The notes: generated by a model from the sequence alone, not told the origin. A stretch of 63,575 nt of DNA from Haloferax gibbonsii ATCC 33959 (GCF_000336775.1 NZ_AOLJ01000014.1:16151-79725); one strand, 5' to 3'. Shown: positions 42,737 to 51,488, numbered from the stretch's first letter. Translations and numbers: made by a program.

Positions 42737-43291
42737 ATGACGCTCCCCGACCTCTCGGCGTTCGACGCCGTCGTGTACGACCTCGACGGTACGCTCGTCA
42801 ACCTCCGCGTCGACTGGGACGACGCCGCCAGCGACGCCGCGGCCGTCCTGCGCGACGCCGGCGTCGACGCCGACTCGCTGGACCTCTGGAAGATGCTCGA
42901 CGCGGCCGACGCGGCCGGCGTCCGCGACGAACTGGAGCGAGAGCTCGCGGCGCACGAGCGAGAGGGCGCGTGGGTCTCCGACCGCCTCCCGCTCGCGGAC
43001 CACCTCGCCGCCGACGGCGTTCCCTCCGGCGTCTGCTCGCTCAACGCCGAGGACGCCTGCCGGGTCGCGCTCGACGTGCACGACCTCGCGGACCACGTCG
43101 ACGCCGTCGTCGGCCGCGACACCGTGGCGACCCGCAAGCCGGACCCGGAGCCGCTGCTCGCGACGCTCGAACGGATGGCGGTCGACCCCGACTCGGCCGT
43201 GTTCGTCGGCGATTCCGCCCGCGACGAGGTGACCGCCGACCGCGCGGGCGTCGCCTTCAGATACGTCGACGGCGGCCCGTCGGGCGTCTGA
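42737..43291 (+). CDS. HAD-superfamily hydrolase (phosphoglycolate phosphatase-like)
   Basis: The 184-residue HAD protein has motif I as VVYDLDGTLVNL with both aspartates, motif III lysine in RKPDPEPLL and motif IV as VFVGDSARDEVTAD. A small cap insertion after motif I covers about residues 20-85. The closest general class is phosphoglycolate phosphatase-like subfamily I. The natural substrate is unknown, and no metabolic neighbours help. Confidence 0.88.
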   Translation: MTLPDLSAFDAVVYDLDGTLVNLRVDWDDAASDAAAVLRDAGVDADSLDLWKMLDAADAAGVRDELERELAAHEREGAWVSDRLPLADHLAADGVPSGVCSLNAEDACRVALDVHDLADHVDAVVGRDTVATRKPDPEPLLATLERMAVDPDSAVFVGDSARDEVTADRAGVAFRYVDGGPSGV

Positions 43292-43485
43292 GACGAGGCT
43301 CTGAGGAAGCAGAAATCGAGAGACGCAGGGCGAACAGGCGGCACGTCCGCTCCGCCGGACGGCGTGCCGCGCTCCCGCGTCTCGCCCGGCGGCGATGCTC
43401 AACGCACGGGGGCGCTGGCCGCGGAATCGGTCATAAACCTCCGCTCCGGCGCGGCCGTTAAGCCCGCCGAGTCCTACGGTCACGC

Positions 43486-43899
43486 ATGGGATTTCCGGTC
43501 TCGTACTACTGTCCGCACTGCGGCGCGGTCGTCGAACTCGAACGCGACGGCTACCTGGCCGACAAGTCGGTGACGCCGTACCCGCTCGAAGGCTGGTCGT
43601 ACGCCGACCCGACCGACGACTTCGAAGACGCCGAGGGCGTCCGGTTCGCCTGCGGCGAGAGCGACGCCCCCGGCCTGTCGTGGACCGGTGACGTGGTCGA
43701 CGCCGACGACGTGGAGAACCCCACGCTGGCGTCGCCGTGCGGCCGCGAGTTCTACCTCTCGTTCGTCAGATACGAAGACGGCCGCGAGGTCGAGGCGGTC
43801 CCCGAGAGCGACTACGTCGTCATCGGCGGGGGAGGCCCGTCCGGTCCGTCGGGCCCGCGAGGTCCGGACGCGGGGCCGCGCGGTCCCGACGGGTTCTGA
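43486..43899 (+). CDS. Zinc-ribbon protein with a collagen-like tail
   Basis: The 137-residue product starts with YYCPHCGAVVELERDGYLADKS, half of a zinc ribbon; further cysteines in RFACGE and SPCGRE could complete the site. The middle is acidic and beta-rich. The last 25 residues are Gly-Pro-X triplets (GPSGPSGPRGPD, then GPRGPDGF), resembling a short collagen-like run. I do not know the family. It is a single gene. Confidence 0.75.
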   Translation: MGFPVSYYCPHCGAVVELERDGYLADKSVTPYPLEGWSYADPTDDFEDAEGVRFACGESDAPGLSWTGDVVDADDVENPTLASPCGREFYLSFVRYEDGREVEAVPESDYVVIGGGGPSGPSGPRGPDAGPRGPDGF

Positions 43900-43991
43900 G
43901 TCTTCGGGAGCCTCCGCGCCCGCGACGGGCGTCCGCGTCGTGCGAACGCGCGTCACTCCGTATTCAATAGCTCGCGCGTCGACTATCTATC

Positions 43992-44339
43992 ATGGTTCCC
44001 ATTCAGTCCACGTTCGGTCTCGGTGACGCGCTGTTCTTCGTCCCGTTCGTCGTCATCGCCGTCGTCATCTTCGCGTTCGCCGGCGCGGTGGTCTACCTCG
44101 AACACAGAAAGGAGATGGCGCTCATCGAGAGCGGCCACTACGACGAGGTCGGCCGCGACTCGCGGGCGTGGATTCTCGGCGGCGGCCTGCTCGTCCTCGC
44201 GCTCGGCCTCGGAAGCGTCGTCTCGGCGCTCCTCTCCGGCGGCGCGGTCGGCGACGGCGTGACCGCGGTGTTCGTCGGTCTCGCGGCGCTCGCGTACTAC
44301 TTCTACAAGCGCCGCGCGGTCGGAACGACCGCCGCCTGA
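43992..44339 (+). CDS. Small membrane protein (DUF6249-like)
   Basis: The 115-residue protein has an N-terminal membrane helix (about 10-33), then a conserved-looking loop VYLEHRKEMALIESGHYDEV, and two further helices (58-80 and 85-103). The loop YLEHRKEMALIE is typical of the small bacterial and archaeal DUF6249 type. Function unknown. It converges on rtcB with 22 bp between stops. Confidence 0.7.
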   Translation: MVPIQSTFGLGDALFFVPFVVIAVVIFAFAGAVVYLEHRKEMALIESGHYDEVGRDSRAWILGGGLLVLALGLGSVVSALLSGGAVGDGVTAVFVGLAALAYYFYKRRAVGTTAA

Positions 44340-44361
44340 GCCGCGAAAAGCGGTCGGGAAC

Positions 44362-45822
44362 TCAGCCCTTGATGTTGCAGACGGGGAACGTCCGCGCGAC
44401 CTTGTCGCCGATGCCCAGTTCGTCCGAGACGCGGACGACCTCGTCCACGTCCTTGTAGACGCCGGGCGCTTCTTCGGCGACCGTCGCGCCCGACTGGGCC
44501 TTCACGTATATCTTCTCCTGCTCGCGGAGTTCGTCCTGCACCGTCTCGCCCCAGTACTCCTGTTTCGCCTTGGTTCGGCTCATGAGTCGGCCCGCGCCGT
44601 GGGCCGTCGAGCCGAAGGTGAGGTCGAGCGACTGGTCGCCGCCGCGGAGGACGTAGCTCCCCGCGCCCATGCTGCCGGGGATGATGACCGGCTGGCCCAC
44701 GTCGGCGTAGGCGGGCGGGAGTTCGGGTCGCCCCGCGGGGAACGCCCGCGTCGCCCCCTTCCGGTGGACGTAGAGTTCGCGCTCCTCGCCGTCAACTTCG
44801 TGAACCTCTTTCTTGGCGATGTTGTGCGCGACGTCGTACAACAGGCGCATCTCCATGTCGCGCCAGTCGCGGTCGAACACGTCGGCGAACACCTCGCGCG
44901 TGCGGTGCATGATGAGCTGTCGGTTCACCCACGCGAAGTTGATGGCGGCGCACATCGCGCCGTAGTACTCTTCTGCGAGCGCGGAGCCGGCGGGCGCGGC
45001 CGCGAGCTCCTTGTCCGGCAGCTCGTCGAGCAGGTCCTTGTGTTCCTTCTCGATGCGTCGGAGGTAGTCGGTGCAGGTCTGGTGGCCGAGGCCGCGGGAG
45101 CCGCAGTGGATGAGCACGACGATTTGGTCGGCTTCGAGGCCGAACGACTCGGCCACGTCCTCGCGGTAGACGTCCGTGACGCGCTGGACTTCGAGGAAGT
45201 GGTTCCCGGAGCCGAGACTGCCGATTTGGTTGCGGCCGCGGTCTTTCGCCTTCTGCGAGACGAACTCGGGTCGGGCGTCGTCGCGGAAGCCTTCGTCCTC
45301 GCAGTGGGCGAGGTCGTCGTCCGTGGCGTAGCCGGCGTCGACCGCCCAGCGCATCCCGCGGGCGAGGATGTCCTCGATGGTCTCGGCGTCGCCCTTGACG
45401 ACGCCGCCGCCGCCGAGGCCCGAGGGAACCGCCTCGAACAGGGCGTCGACGAGTTCCTCCTCGTGTCCCTGGAGGTCCTCGTAGGTGAGGTTCGTCGTCA
45501 TCATGCGGACGCCGCAGTTGATGTCGTAGCCGACCGCGCCGGGCGAGAGACAGCCGTCCGTGGCGTCGGTCGCGCCGACGCCGCCGACCGGGAACCCGTA
45601 GCCCTGGTGGCCGTCGGGCATGCAGATTGCGTGCTTGGTGATTCCCGGCAGGTGCGTCGCGTTCCGTAGCTGTTCGAGCGTCTTGTCGTCGCCGATGTGG
45701 TCGAGCAGCGCCTCGGAGGCCAACACCCGCGCGGGGGCGTTCATCTCGCCCTCCCGCGGAATCTCCCAGACGTGCTCGCGAACCCGTCGCAGTTCGATGT
45801 CGCCGAACTCGCGCGTTTCCAT
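44362..45822 (-). CDS. rtcB: RNA-splicing ligase RtcB
   Basis: The 486-residue GTP-dependent ligase joins tRNA halves after intron removal and repairs RNA with 2',3'-cyclic phosphate ends. The metal-binding cysteine is in GYDINCGVRMM, histidines in HCGSRGLGHQ, and the guanylated histidine is in the STAHGAGRLMSR segment. There is no intein, which some archaeal RtcB genes carry. The activator archease is two genes upstream. ATG at 45822 matches the family N-terminus. Confidence 0.95.
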   Translation of the reverse strand: METREFGDIELRRVREHVWEIPREGEMNAPARVLASEALLDHIGDDKTLEQLRNATHLPGITKHAICMPDGHQGYGFPVGGVGATDATDGCLSPGAVGYDINCGVRMMTTNLTYEDLQGHEEELVDALFEAVPSGLGGGGVVKGDAETIEDILARGMRWAVDAGYATDDDLAHCEDEGFRDDARPEFVSQKAKDRGRNQIGSLGSGNHFLEVQRVTDVYREDVAESFGLEADQIVVLIHCGSRGLGHQTCTDYLRRIEKEHKDLLDELPDKELAAAPAGSALAEEYYGAMCAAINFAWVNRQLIMHRTREVFADVFDRDWRDMEMRLLYDVAHNIAKKEVHEVDGEERELYVHRKGATRAFPAGRPELPPAYADVGQPVIIPGSMGAGSYVLRGGDQSLDLTFGSTAHGAGRLMSRTKAKQEYWGETVQDELREQEKIYVKAQSGATVAEEAPGVYKDVDEVVRVSDELGIGDKVARTFPVCNIKG

Positions 45823-45859
45823 ACCGGGACAATCGACGCGGCGACTCAATAGGATTCCG

Positions 45860-46972
45860 TCACGCGCCCGCGGACCGCCCGGACGCGTCGCCGCCGCTTT
45901 CGGCGTCGCCCGCGCCGCGGTCGGAGAGCGCGCGGTCGACGGACAGCGGCCCGCCGCCGGTCACGAGCAGCGCCGACACGAGACCGAAAAGCGAGATGTG
46001 CGCCAGCACGGGGTCGTCCGGCAGGCCGAACAGCGTCGTCGTGAACAGCAGGAAGGCGACGGCGGAGGCCGCTCGGGTGAACGCGCCGGCGACGAGCAGG
46101 ACGCCGACGAGCGCCTCGGTCAGCCCCGCGCCGACGACCCACAGTTCCGGTGCGACCGGGACGACCGCGGTGAGGTCGTACTTGGCGACGACCGCGAGCG
46201 CGTCGCCGGGTTCCATGAGCTTCTGGGCGACGCCGAGGTAGACGAACGTGAGGCCGAGACCGACCCGGAGAACCGCGGGCACGTAGGCTTCGAGGTGGCG
46301 AGTCCGCTCGACGAACGGGAGGGCGACCCGTCGGTAGAACGGGTCGACCCGAGAGTAGAACGTCCGGTCGTCGGCCGCCATCGAGGCGACGGCGTGGTCG
46401 GCGCTGGGGCGACCGCCGCCGACGAGCGCGATGGCGAGGAAGCCGGGAACGTACTCGAACGCCAGCACGAGCGCCGGTTCGACCGCGAGTCCGACGAGGT
46501 AGCCCGCGAGGCCGACCGCGGCGACGAGGCGCGTCCCGAACCCGAACAGCAGGAGGAACCCGACCGTGATGCCGAACAGTCTGACGAAGACGGGCGACGA
46601 GGACTGGACGGCGGGCGAGAAGAAGTAGCCCGAAAAGCCCGCCCCGACGAGCGGGAGCCCAACCGCGAGGCGGAGGAGCCACGGGAGAAGCGACTCGTAG
46701 GACGCCATCGTTCGGCGGAACGCCCGAACGTCGTTCGGGAGCGGTCGGAACCGCAGGTAGGCCGCACCGGCGACCGCGACGCCGACGCCGCCCGCGCCGA
46801 GGACGGCGAGGTTGAACGGGTCGGTCAGCGCCGCCAACAGAAACGCCGCCACTTCGACGGGGTCGCTCCCCGGCGTCACGTACTTGACGTGCGCGCTCGC
46901 GTTCCCCGCCCCCGCCGCGAGGAGCGCGACGAGGCCGGCGAGTCGGGTCGCCCCGCGGACGTGCTGTGTCAT
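45860..46972 (-). CDS. DoxX-family membrane protein
   Basis: The 370-residue protein begins with a signal-like segment ending in GNASAHVKYVTPG and then has about eight to nine membrane helices. The C-terminal third (VLRVGLGLTFVYLGVAQKLMEP...LTEALVGVLLVAGAFTRAAS) is a DoxX domain, and an N-terminal related half precedes it. DoxX proteins take part in thiosulfate oxidation or redox homeostasis, but many are unassigned. It lies between archease and rtcB, all on the minus strand; the gap to rtcB is 37 bp. Confidence 0.8.
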   Translation of the reverse strand: MTQHVRGATRLAGLVALLAAGAGNASAHVKYVTPGSDPVEVAAFLLAALTDPFNLAVLGAGGVGVAVAGAAYLRFRPLPNDVRAFRRTMASYESLLPWLLRLAVGLPLVGAGFSGYFFSPAVQSSSPVFVRLFGITVGFLLLFGFGTRLVAAVGLAGYLVGLAVEPALVLAFEYVPGFLAIALVGGGRPSADHAVASMAADDRTFYSRVDPFYRRVALPFVERTRHLEAYVPAVLRVGLGLTFVYLGVAQKLMEPGDALAVVAKYDLTAVVPVAPELWVVGAGLTEALVGVLLVAGAFTRAASAVAFLLFTTTLFGLPDDPVLAHISLFGLVSALLVTGGGPLSVDRALSDRGAGDAESGGDASGRSAGA

Positions 46973-47063
46973 GTCTCGGGTTACGACCGACCGACCATAA
47001 CGGCGCGGGATGAATACAGCCGAAACCGGGCGAGAGAAGGTATGAAACGATTGAATCGGAACG

Positions 47064-47474
47064 TCACACGTCGAAGACGACGTACGCCTCCCAGCCGGCG
47101 TCGGTCTCCGCCAGTCGCATCTCGGAGTAGGTGACGGCCTTCACGTCGCGGGCGTCCACGTCGGCGAAGGGGACGCCGCGCGCGGACGCCTCGACGGCCC
47201 ACTCGTCGCCCTCCCGCCGGACGGTCGCCTCGTGGGCCGCCGGGAGGACGCCACGCACGTCGCGCTCGTAGATGAGTTGGTCGAGGTAGTCGAACAACAG
47301 CGCCTCGCGGCCCTCAGCGCGGACGGCGACCGAAAAGCGGTCGCCCGTCTCGGCGGGGTCGTCGCACATCGCGGCGGTGAGCCCGTCGGCGACGGCGGCG
47401 AAGACGGCACCGAGGCTCTCGCCGTCGGCCTCGACGGCCACGTCGGCGGTGTGGTCGCGGAGCGTGAATCCCAT
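47064..47474 (-). CDS. Archease
   Basis: The 136-residue protein activates RtcB by helping guanylation and turnover. MGFTLRDHTADVAVEADG at the start (the HTADV motif with its conserved aspartate), YLDQLIYERDV in the middle and the AVTYSEMRL segment identify the family. It is on the same strand as rtcB with the DoxX gene between, so the functional pair is split by an unrelated gene. Confidence 0.93.
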   Translation of the reverse strand: MGFTLRDHTADVAVEADGESLGAVFAAVADGLTAAMCDDPAETGDRFSVAVRAEGREALLFDYLDQLIYERDVRGVLPAAHEATVRREGDEWAVEASARGVPFADVDARDVKAVTYSEMRLAETDAGWEAYVVFDV

Positions 47475-47620
47475 ACCGGAGGGAGGGACGCCGCCGACCC
47501 TCGTCCTTTCGGTCGGCGACGGGTGCGCGTCCCGACTCCCGCGTTGGTGCGCCGCTCGTGTCGGTGAGCTATCCTGTTTGCCGACGGCGGCTTCGGTCGG
47601 ACCTGCAAACGGACGGTGGA

Positions 47621-47628
47621 GTTATATT
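47621..47628 (+). promoter_or_regulatory. TATA box of the GNAT gene at 47651
   Basis: GTTATATT is centred 26 bp before a GTG codon and fixes that codon as the likely leaderless start. Confidence 0.6.
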
Positions 47629-47650
47629 CTCGCTCCGGCTACGACGGGAC

Positions 47651-48127
47651 GTGAGCGTCAACGTGGAGATGCGGGTCGACGCCCCCGGCCAGCGCGAGTA
47701 CGCCGAGGAGGCGTGGGACCTGAAAGAGCGGATTCGGGTCGATGAGGGGCTCCTGAAACAGCGCCGGGGCTTCTTCATGGACGCCTACCGCCGGTCGAAC
47801 ACGTATCTCCTCTACGAGAACGACGCGCTCGTCGCGTTCGCCTCCACGCGGCGCGACGGCTACATCCTCTTTCTCGCGGTCTCGCCCGACGCCCGCGGCG
47901 AGGGCTACGGCAAGCGACTCGTCGCCGAGGTCGCGAGGGAGCATCCGGTCGTGACCTGTCACGCCCGGACGACGAACACGAACGCCCTCGACTTCTACGA
48001 GCGGATGGGCTTCGAGGTCCGCCGCCGCATCGACAACTACTACGAGGACGGCGGGGCCGCCTTCTACCTCCGACTCGGGGAGGAAGCCGGCCTCAGAGAG
48101 AAGCTCTCGGAGTTCCTCCGCCGGTAA
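47651..48127 (+). CDS. GNAT-family N-acetyltransferase
   Basis: The 158-residue protein has a complete GNAT core: VSPDARGEGYGKRLVAEVA is the acetyl-CoA pyrophosphate loop, and HARTTNTNALDFYERMGFEVRRRI the final segments, as in RimI-like enzymes. The substrate is unknown. I choose the GTG at 47651 because the TATA box points to it; an in-frame ATG at 47558 would add 31 basic residues upstream of the promoter and is unlikely. Confidence 0.85.
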   Translation: MSVNVEMRVDAPGQREYAEEAWDLKERIRVDEGLLKQRRGFFMDAYRRSNTYLLYENDALVAFASTRRDGYILFLAVSPDARGEGYGKRLVAEVAREHPVVTCHARTTNTNALDFYERMGFEVRRRIDNYYEDGGAAFYLRLGEEAGLREKLSEFLRR

Positions 48128-48236
48128 TCCACTGACGGAACCGCATTCGACGCAGATTCGGAGAGCCGCCGCGCCGCCGTCGACCCGGTTGCGTGTATCC
48201 TTAATTTTTATTCACTTCCTAGTATATGTGGTTGAT

Positions 48237-49205
48237 ATGTACATCGGAGTGCTCACCGTCCCGCTCGGAGACGAACCCCTCGACGACGCGCTCGACTACC
48301 TGTCCGGTATCGGCGTCGACGGCGTCGAACTCGCCGTCGGCGGCTGGCCCGGCGAGGACCACGTCGACCGAAGCGCCGTCCTCGCGGACGACGACGCGCA
48401 GGCCGACCTCCTCGATTCGGTCGAGAGTCGAGACCTGCAAATCAGCGCGCTCGCGACGCACAACAACCCGCTTCACCCCGTCGAGGAGACGGCCGCCGAG
48501 GCCGACACCGAACTCCGCGAGGCCATCGAACTCGCGGACGCCCTCGACGTGAACACCGTCACCTGTTTCTCGGGACTCCCCGCCGGCGGCCCGAACGACG
48601 AGGTCCCGAACTGGATTACCGCGCCGTGGCCGACCGAGCACGCCGACGCCCACGACTACCAGTGGGAGGTCGCCGTCGACTACTGGTCGGACCTCGCCGC
48701 GTTCGCCGACGACCACGGCGTCGACATCGCCATCGAGATGCACCCGAACATGCTCGTCTACGAGCCCACGGGCATGCTGAAGCTCCGCGAGGCGACGAAC
48801 GAGCGCATCGGCGCGAACTTCGACCCCTCGCACCTCTACTGGCAGGACATCTCCATCACCGACGCGATTCGGTTCCTCGGCGAGGAGGACGCCATCCACC
48901 ACTTCCACGCGAAGGACACGAAGGTCTACGAGTCCGAGTCGCGCATCAAGGGCGTCCTCGACACGACCTCCTACGCGGACACCGCCGACCGCTCGTGGCT
49001 CTTCCGCTCTATCGGCTACGGCCACGACGAGGGCCACTGGAAGGACGTGGTCTCGACGCTCCGGATGGTCGGCTACGAGGGCGCGCTCTCCATCGAACAC
49101 GAGGACGCGCTCACGTCGTCCAAGGAGGGGCTCGAAAAGGCCGTCGACGTGCTCTCGCGGGCCGTCTTCGAGACGCAACCCGGCGAAGCCTACTGGGCGG
49201 AGTAA
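48237..49205 (+). CDS. Sugar phosphate isomerase/epimerase (xylose isomerase-like TIM barrel)
   Basis: The 322-residue protein has the AP-endonuclease-2/xylose-isomerase fold: GVDGVELAVGGWPG near the start, IAIEMHPNMLVY with a metal-binding glutamate, NFDPSHLYW, FHAKDTKVY and a final SIEHED ligand. This set of Glu, Asp, His and Glu residues is the usual divalent-metal site. Members act as sugar isomerases or inositol catabolic enzymes. It precedes the Gfo/Idh oxidoreductase and probably works with it in a sugar pathway. TTAATTTTTA at 48201-48210 is its TATA region. Confidence 0.88.
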   Translation: MYIGVLTVPLGDEPLDDALDYLSGIGVDGVELAVGGWPGEDHVDRSAVLADDDAQADLLDSVESRDLQISALATHNNPLHPVEETAAEADTELREAIELADALDVNTVTCFSGLPAGGPNDEVPNWITAPWPTEHADAHDYQWEVAVDYWSDLAAFADDHGVDIAIEMHPNMLVYEPTGMLKLREATNERIGANFDPSHLYWQDISITDAIRFLGEEDAIHHFHAKDTKVYESESRIKGVLDTTSYADTADRSWLFRSIGYGHDEGHWKDVVSTLRMVGYEGALSIEHEDALTSSKEGLEKAVDVLSRAVFETQPGEAYWAE

Positions 49206-49251
49206 TCCATGTCTGAACCGCTCTCAGTCGGCGTCCTCGGCTACCGCTTCA

Positions 49252-49366
49252 GGCCCACCTTTTTGCGGTTCGGGGCCGCTTCGCGACCCGCTCTCCCCAA
49301 AAATCTGGACCAAAAAGTGCCGCGAGACTCGGCCTCCGGCCTCGCCCGCGGTACCGCATCGGGCAC
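49252..49366 (+). mobile_element. Putative small non-coding insertion (MITE-like) before the oxidoreductase gene
   Basis: The insert has no transposase. It contains CTTTTTGCGG near its left side and CCAAAAAGTGCCGCG in the middle, local palindromic GC modules such as CGGCCTCCGGCC, and ends near the Shine-Dalgarno GGAGGTG. The flanking 39-bp repeat is far longer than a normal target duplication, so replication slippage or recombination may have been involved. The identification as a mobile element is inference. Confidence 0.4.
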
Positions 49367-49373
49367 GGAGGTG
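49367..49373 (+). promoter_or_regulatory. Ribosome binding site of the oxidoreductase gene
   Basis: GGAGGTG lies 5 bases before the ATG at 49379 and is inside the inserted stretch, so the second copy of the start, not the first, has the proper ribosome binding site. Confidence 0.75.
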
Positions 49374-49378
49374 GCGCA

Positions 49379-50497
49379 ATGACTGAACCGCTCTCAGTCG
49401 GCGTCCTCGGCTACCGCTTCATGGGGAAGGCGCACTCCAACGCGCTCGCCCGCCTGCCGATGTTCTTCCCCGACGCGCCCGACGTGGAGCGCTCCGTCAT
49501 CGTCGGCCGCAACGAGGAGGCGCTCGCCGACGCCGCCGACCGGTTCGGCTTCGAATCGACTGCGACCGACTGGCGCGACGTGGTCGACGACGTGGACGTG
49601 TTCTACAACCTCGGCCCGAACCACCTCCACGCCGAACCCTCCGTCGCCGCGCTCGAAGCCGGTGCCAGCGTCTTCTGCGAGAAGCCGCTCGCGCCGACGC
49701 TCGACGAGGCCGAGGCGATGCGCGACGCCGCCCGCGCGGCCGACGGCGTCGCCGGCTGCGCGTTCAACTACCGCTTCGTCCCCGCCATCCAGTACGCGAA
49801 AGGACTCATCGAGAACGGCGAACTCGGCGAGATTCGGCACGTCCGCGGGCGCTATCTCCAGGACTGGCTCGTCGACCCCGAAGCGCCGTGGTCGTGGCGA
49901 AACGACGCGGAACTCGCCGGCTCCGGCGCGCTCGGCGACCTCGGCGCGCACACGGTCGACCTCGCGCGCTTCCTCGTCCGCGACGCCGCGGGCGACATCG
50001 AACGCATCTCCGGGCACCTCCAGACGTTCGTCGACGAGCGGCCCGTGCCCGGCGCGGACGAGTACAAGCCCGTGACCGTCGACGACGCCTACACCGCGCA
50101 GGCGGAGTTCGGAAACGGCGCGGTCGGGAACTTCGAGGCCTCGCGGTTCGCCGACGGGCACAAGAACGACCACACCATCGAGGTTCACGGCTCCGAGGGG
50201 AGCCTGCAGTTCTCGCTCGAACGCCTCAACGAACTGGAGGTGAAGACCGGCGACGCCCGCGGCTACGAGACGGTGCTCGTCACCGACGAGGACGACCCCT
50301 ACCTCGACCACTGGTGGCCCCCGGGCCACGTCCTCGGCTGGGAACACACCTTCGTCCACGAGAACTACGAGTTCCTGTCGGCGGTCGCCGAGGGCGGCGA
50401 GTTCTCCCCCTCGTTCGAGGACGCCTACGAGGTCCAGACAGTGCTCGACGCCATCGAGCGCTCCGACGAGACCGGCGAGTGGGTCAGCCTCGGCTGA
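49379..50497 (+). CDS. Gfo/Idh/MocA-family oxidoreductase
   Basis: The 372-residue protein has the NAD(P)-binding Rossmann start SVGVLGYRFMGKAHSNAL and the family motif CEKPLAPTLDEAEAM with the catalytic EKP lysine. GCAFNYRFVPAIQYAK and LGDLGAHTVDLARF are also conserved. Members oxidise or epimerise sugars and inositols. It follows the TIM-barrel isomerase on the same strand, which suggests a shared sugar pathway. The upstream region contains a duplicated copy of its start. Confidence 0.92.
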   Translation: MTEPLSVGVLGYRFMGKAHSNALARLPMFFPDAPDVERSVIVGRNEEALADAADRFGFESTATDWRDVVDDVDVFYNLGPNHLHAEPSVAALEAGASVFCEKPLAPTLDEAEAMRDAARAADGVAGCAFNYRFVPAIQYAKGLIENGELGEIRHVRGRYLQDWLVDPEAPWSWRNDAELAGSGALGDLGAHTVDLARFLVRDAAGDIERISGHLQTFVDERPVPGADEYKPVTVDDAYTAQAEFGNGAVGNFEASRFADGHKNDHTIEVHGSEGSLQFSLERLNELEVKTGDARGYETVLVTDEDDPYLDHWWPPGHVLGWEHTFVHENYEFLSAVAEGGEFSPSFEDAYEVQTVLDAIERSDETGEWVSLG

Positions 50498-50548
50498 CGG
50501 CGTCGAACTGAGCGAAAAGGAACGAACCGCGGGCGAGTCGCCGCCCGC

Positions 50549-51397
50549 TCAGAACTCGATGACGCCCTCGTCGGTGATGACCTCGTCGATGAGGTCGACC
50601 GGCGTGGCGTCGTAGGCGGGGTTCTCCAGTTCGATGCCCTCGACGGGTTCGAGCATGACCTCGCTGGGCGAGCGAATCTCGTTTTCGAAGCGGAAGCCGC
50701 CGTCGACGACCTTCGCGCTGGAGCCGACGACCGTGACCGGCACGCCGACCTCGTTGGCGGCGGCGACGAGCGGGAACGTCCCGATGCGGTTGTAGAGCGT
50801 CTCCTCGACGATGCAGTCCATGCCGATGATGACGCGGTCGCACTTGGGGAGGAACATCCCCGACGCGCCGTCGACCATCAGGTGCGGTTCGACGTCGTCG
50901 ATGGCGGCGAGTTCGCGCGCGAACTTCCGGCCGAGGAAGCGCGGGCGGGCCTCGGTCACGTAGGCGGTGAGTTCCGCGCCGTCGGCGACGGCGAGTTCGA
51001 CGGCCTCCATGACCGTCGAGGAGTAGTCGTGAGTGAGGAACGTCTGGCCGTCCTCGATGGTCGCGGCCGCCTGTTGGGCCGCGCGGCGCTTGCCCGTCTC
51101 GACGGTCTCGACCACGCGGTCGATGGTCGCCAAGGTGAGTTCCCGCGCCTCGTCGAGGTCGTCGACCTCGCCTTGGATGCTGTGCAGCACGTCCTGTAAG
51201 GCGTTGTACAAAGACGCGTGCGACGGGTTCGCCCGCTTGAGCGCGCCGACGTTGCGCTCGAGGTCGCGTTCGAACTCCTCGACGGTCGCGTAGTCGCGCT
51301 CCGTCAGCTCCGCGAGCGCCCGCGTGGCCTTGACGGCGACGACCGAGGAGCTGTGCGTCTGCATCTCGCGAATCTCCTCGATGGTCTCGTCTATCAT
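50549..51397 (-). CDS. eIF2B/ribose-1,5-bisphosphate isomerase-family protein
   Basis: The 282-residue protein belongs to the eIF2B alpha/beta/delta and MtnA-like superfamily. An N-terminal helical region (1-110) is followed by the Rossmann-like core with FLTHDYSSTVMEAV, VTEARPRFLGRKFA, GMDCIVEETLYNRIGTFPLV and the final NPAYDATPVDLID. The archaeal relatives include ribose-1,5-bisphosphate isomerase of the AMP-degradation pathway and putative translation factors; this sequence cannot be assigned to either with confidence. It is a single gene. Confidence 0.82.
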   Translation of the reverse strand: MIDETIEEIREMQTHSSSVVAVKATRALAELTERDYATVEEFERDLERNVGALKRANPSHASLYNALQDVLHSIQGEVDDLDEARELTLATIDRVVETVETGKRRAAQQAAATIEDGQTFLTHDYSSTVMEAVELAVADGAELTAYVTEARPRFLGRKFARELAAIDDVEPHLMVDGASGMFLPKCDRVIIGMDCIVEETLYNRIGTFPLVAAANEVGVPVTVVGSSAKVVDGGFRFENEIRSPSEVMLEPVEGIELENPAYDATPVDLIDEVITDEGVIEF

Positions 51398-51488
51398 ACG
51401 AGAACGTCGCCGTATCGTGTGAAAGAGTTTCCGGGAGCGAGCGCCGCCGCGGGCGCGGACGCGGACCTCGGGCGGGGCTCGGTTCGGC

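Larger units (their letters stand above)
49209..49421 (+). repeat. 39-bp direct duplication of the oxidoreductase gene start, flanking a 131-bp insertion
   Basis: Bases 49213-49251 are identical to 49383-49421, exactly 170 bp apart, and the preceding ATG is shared with one base difference (ATGT against ATGA). The repeat encodes the first 14 residues, EPLSVGVLGYRF. The 131 bp between (49252-49382) has a different character, with CCACCTTTTTGCGG and CCAAAAAGTGC, which resemble dispersed palindromic elements I recall in haloarchaeal intergenic DNA. The result is a small 57-codon frame beginning with the copied start and ending in the ATGA of the real gene. Confidence 0.85.

Noticed and set aside
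49209-49382. A 57-codon gene starting MSEPLSVGVLGYRF
   Set aside because: Its first 14 residues are a copy of the following gene's start and the remainder translates the inserted DNA; there is no ribosome binding site, so I treat it as a by-product of the duplication.
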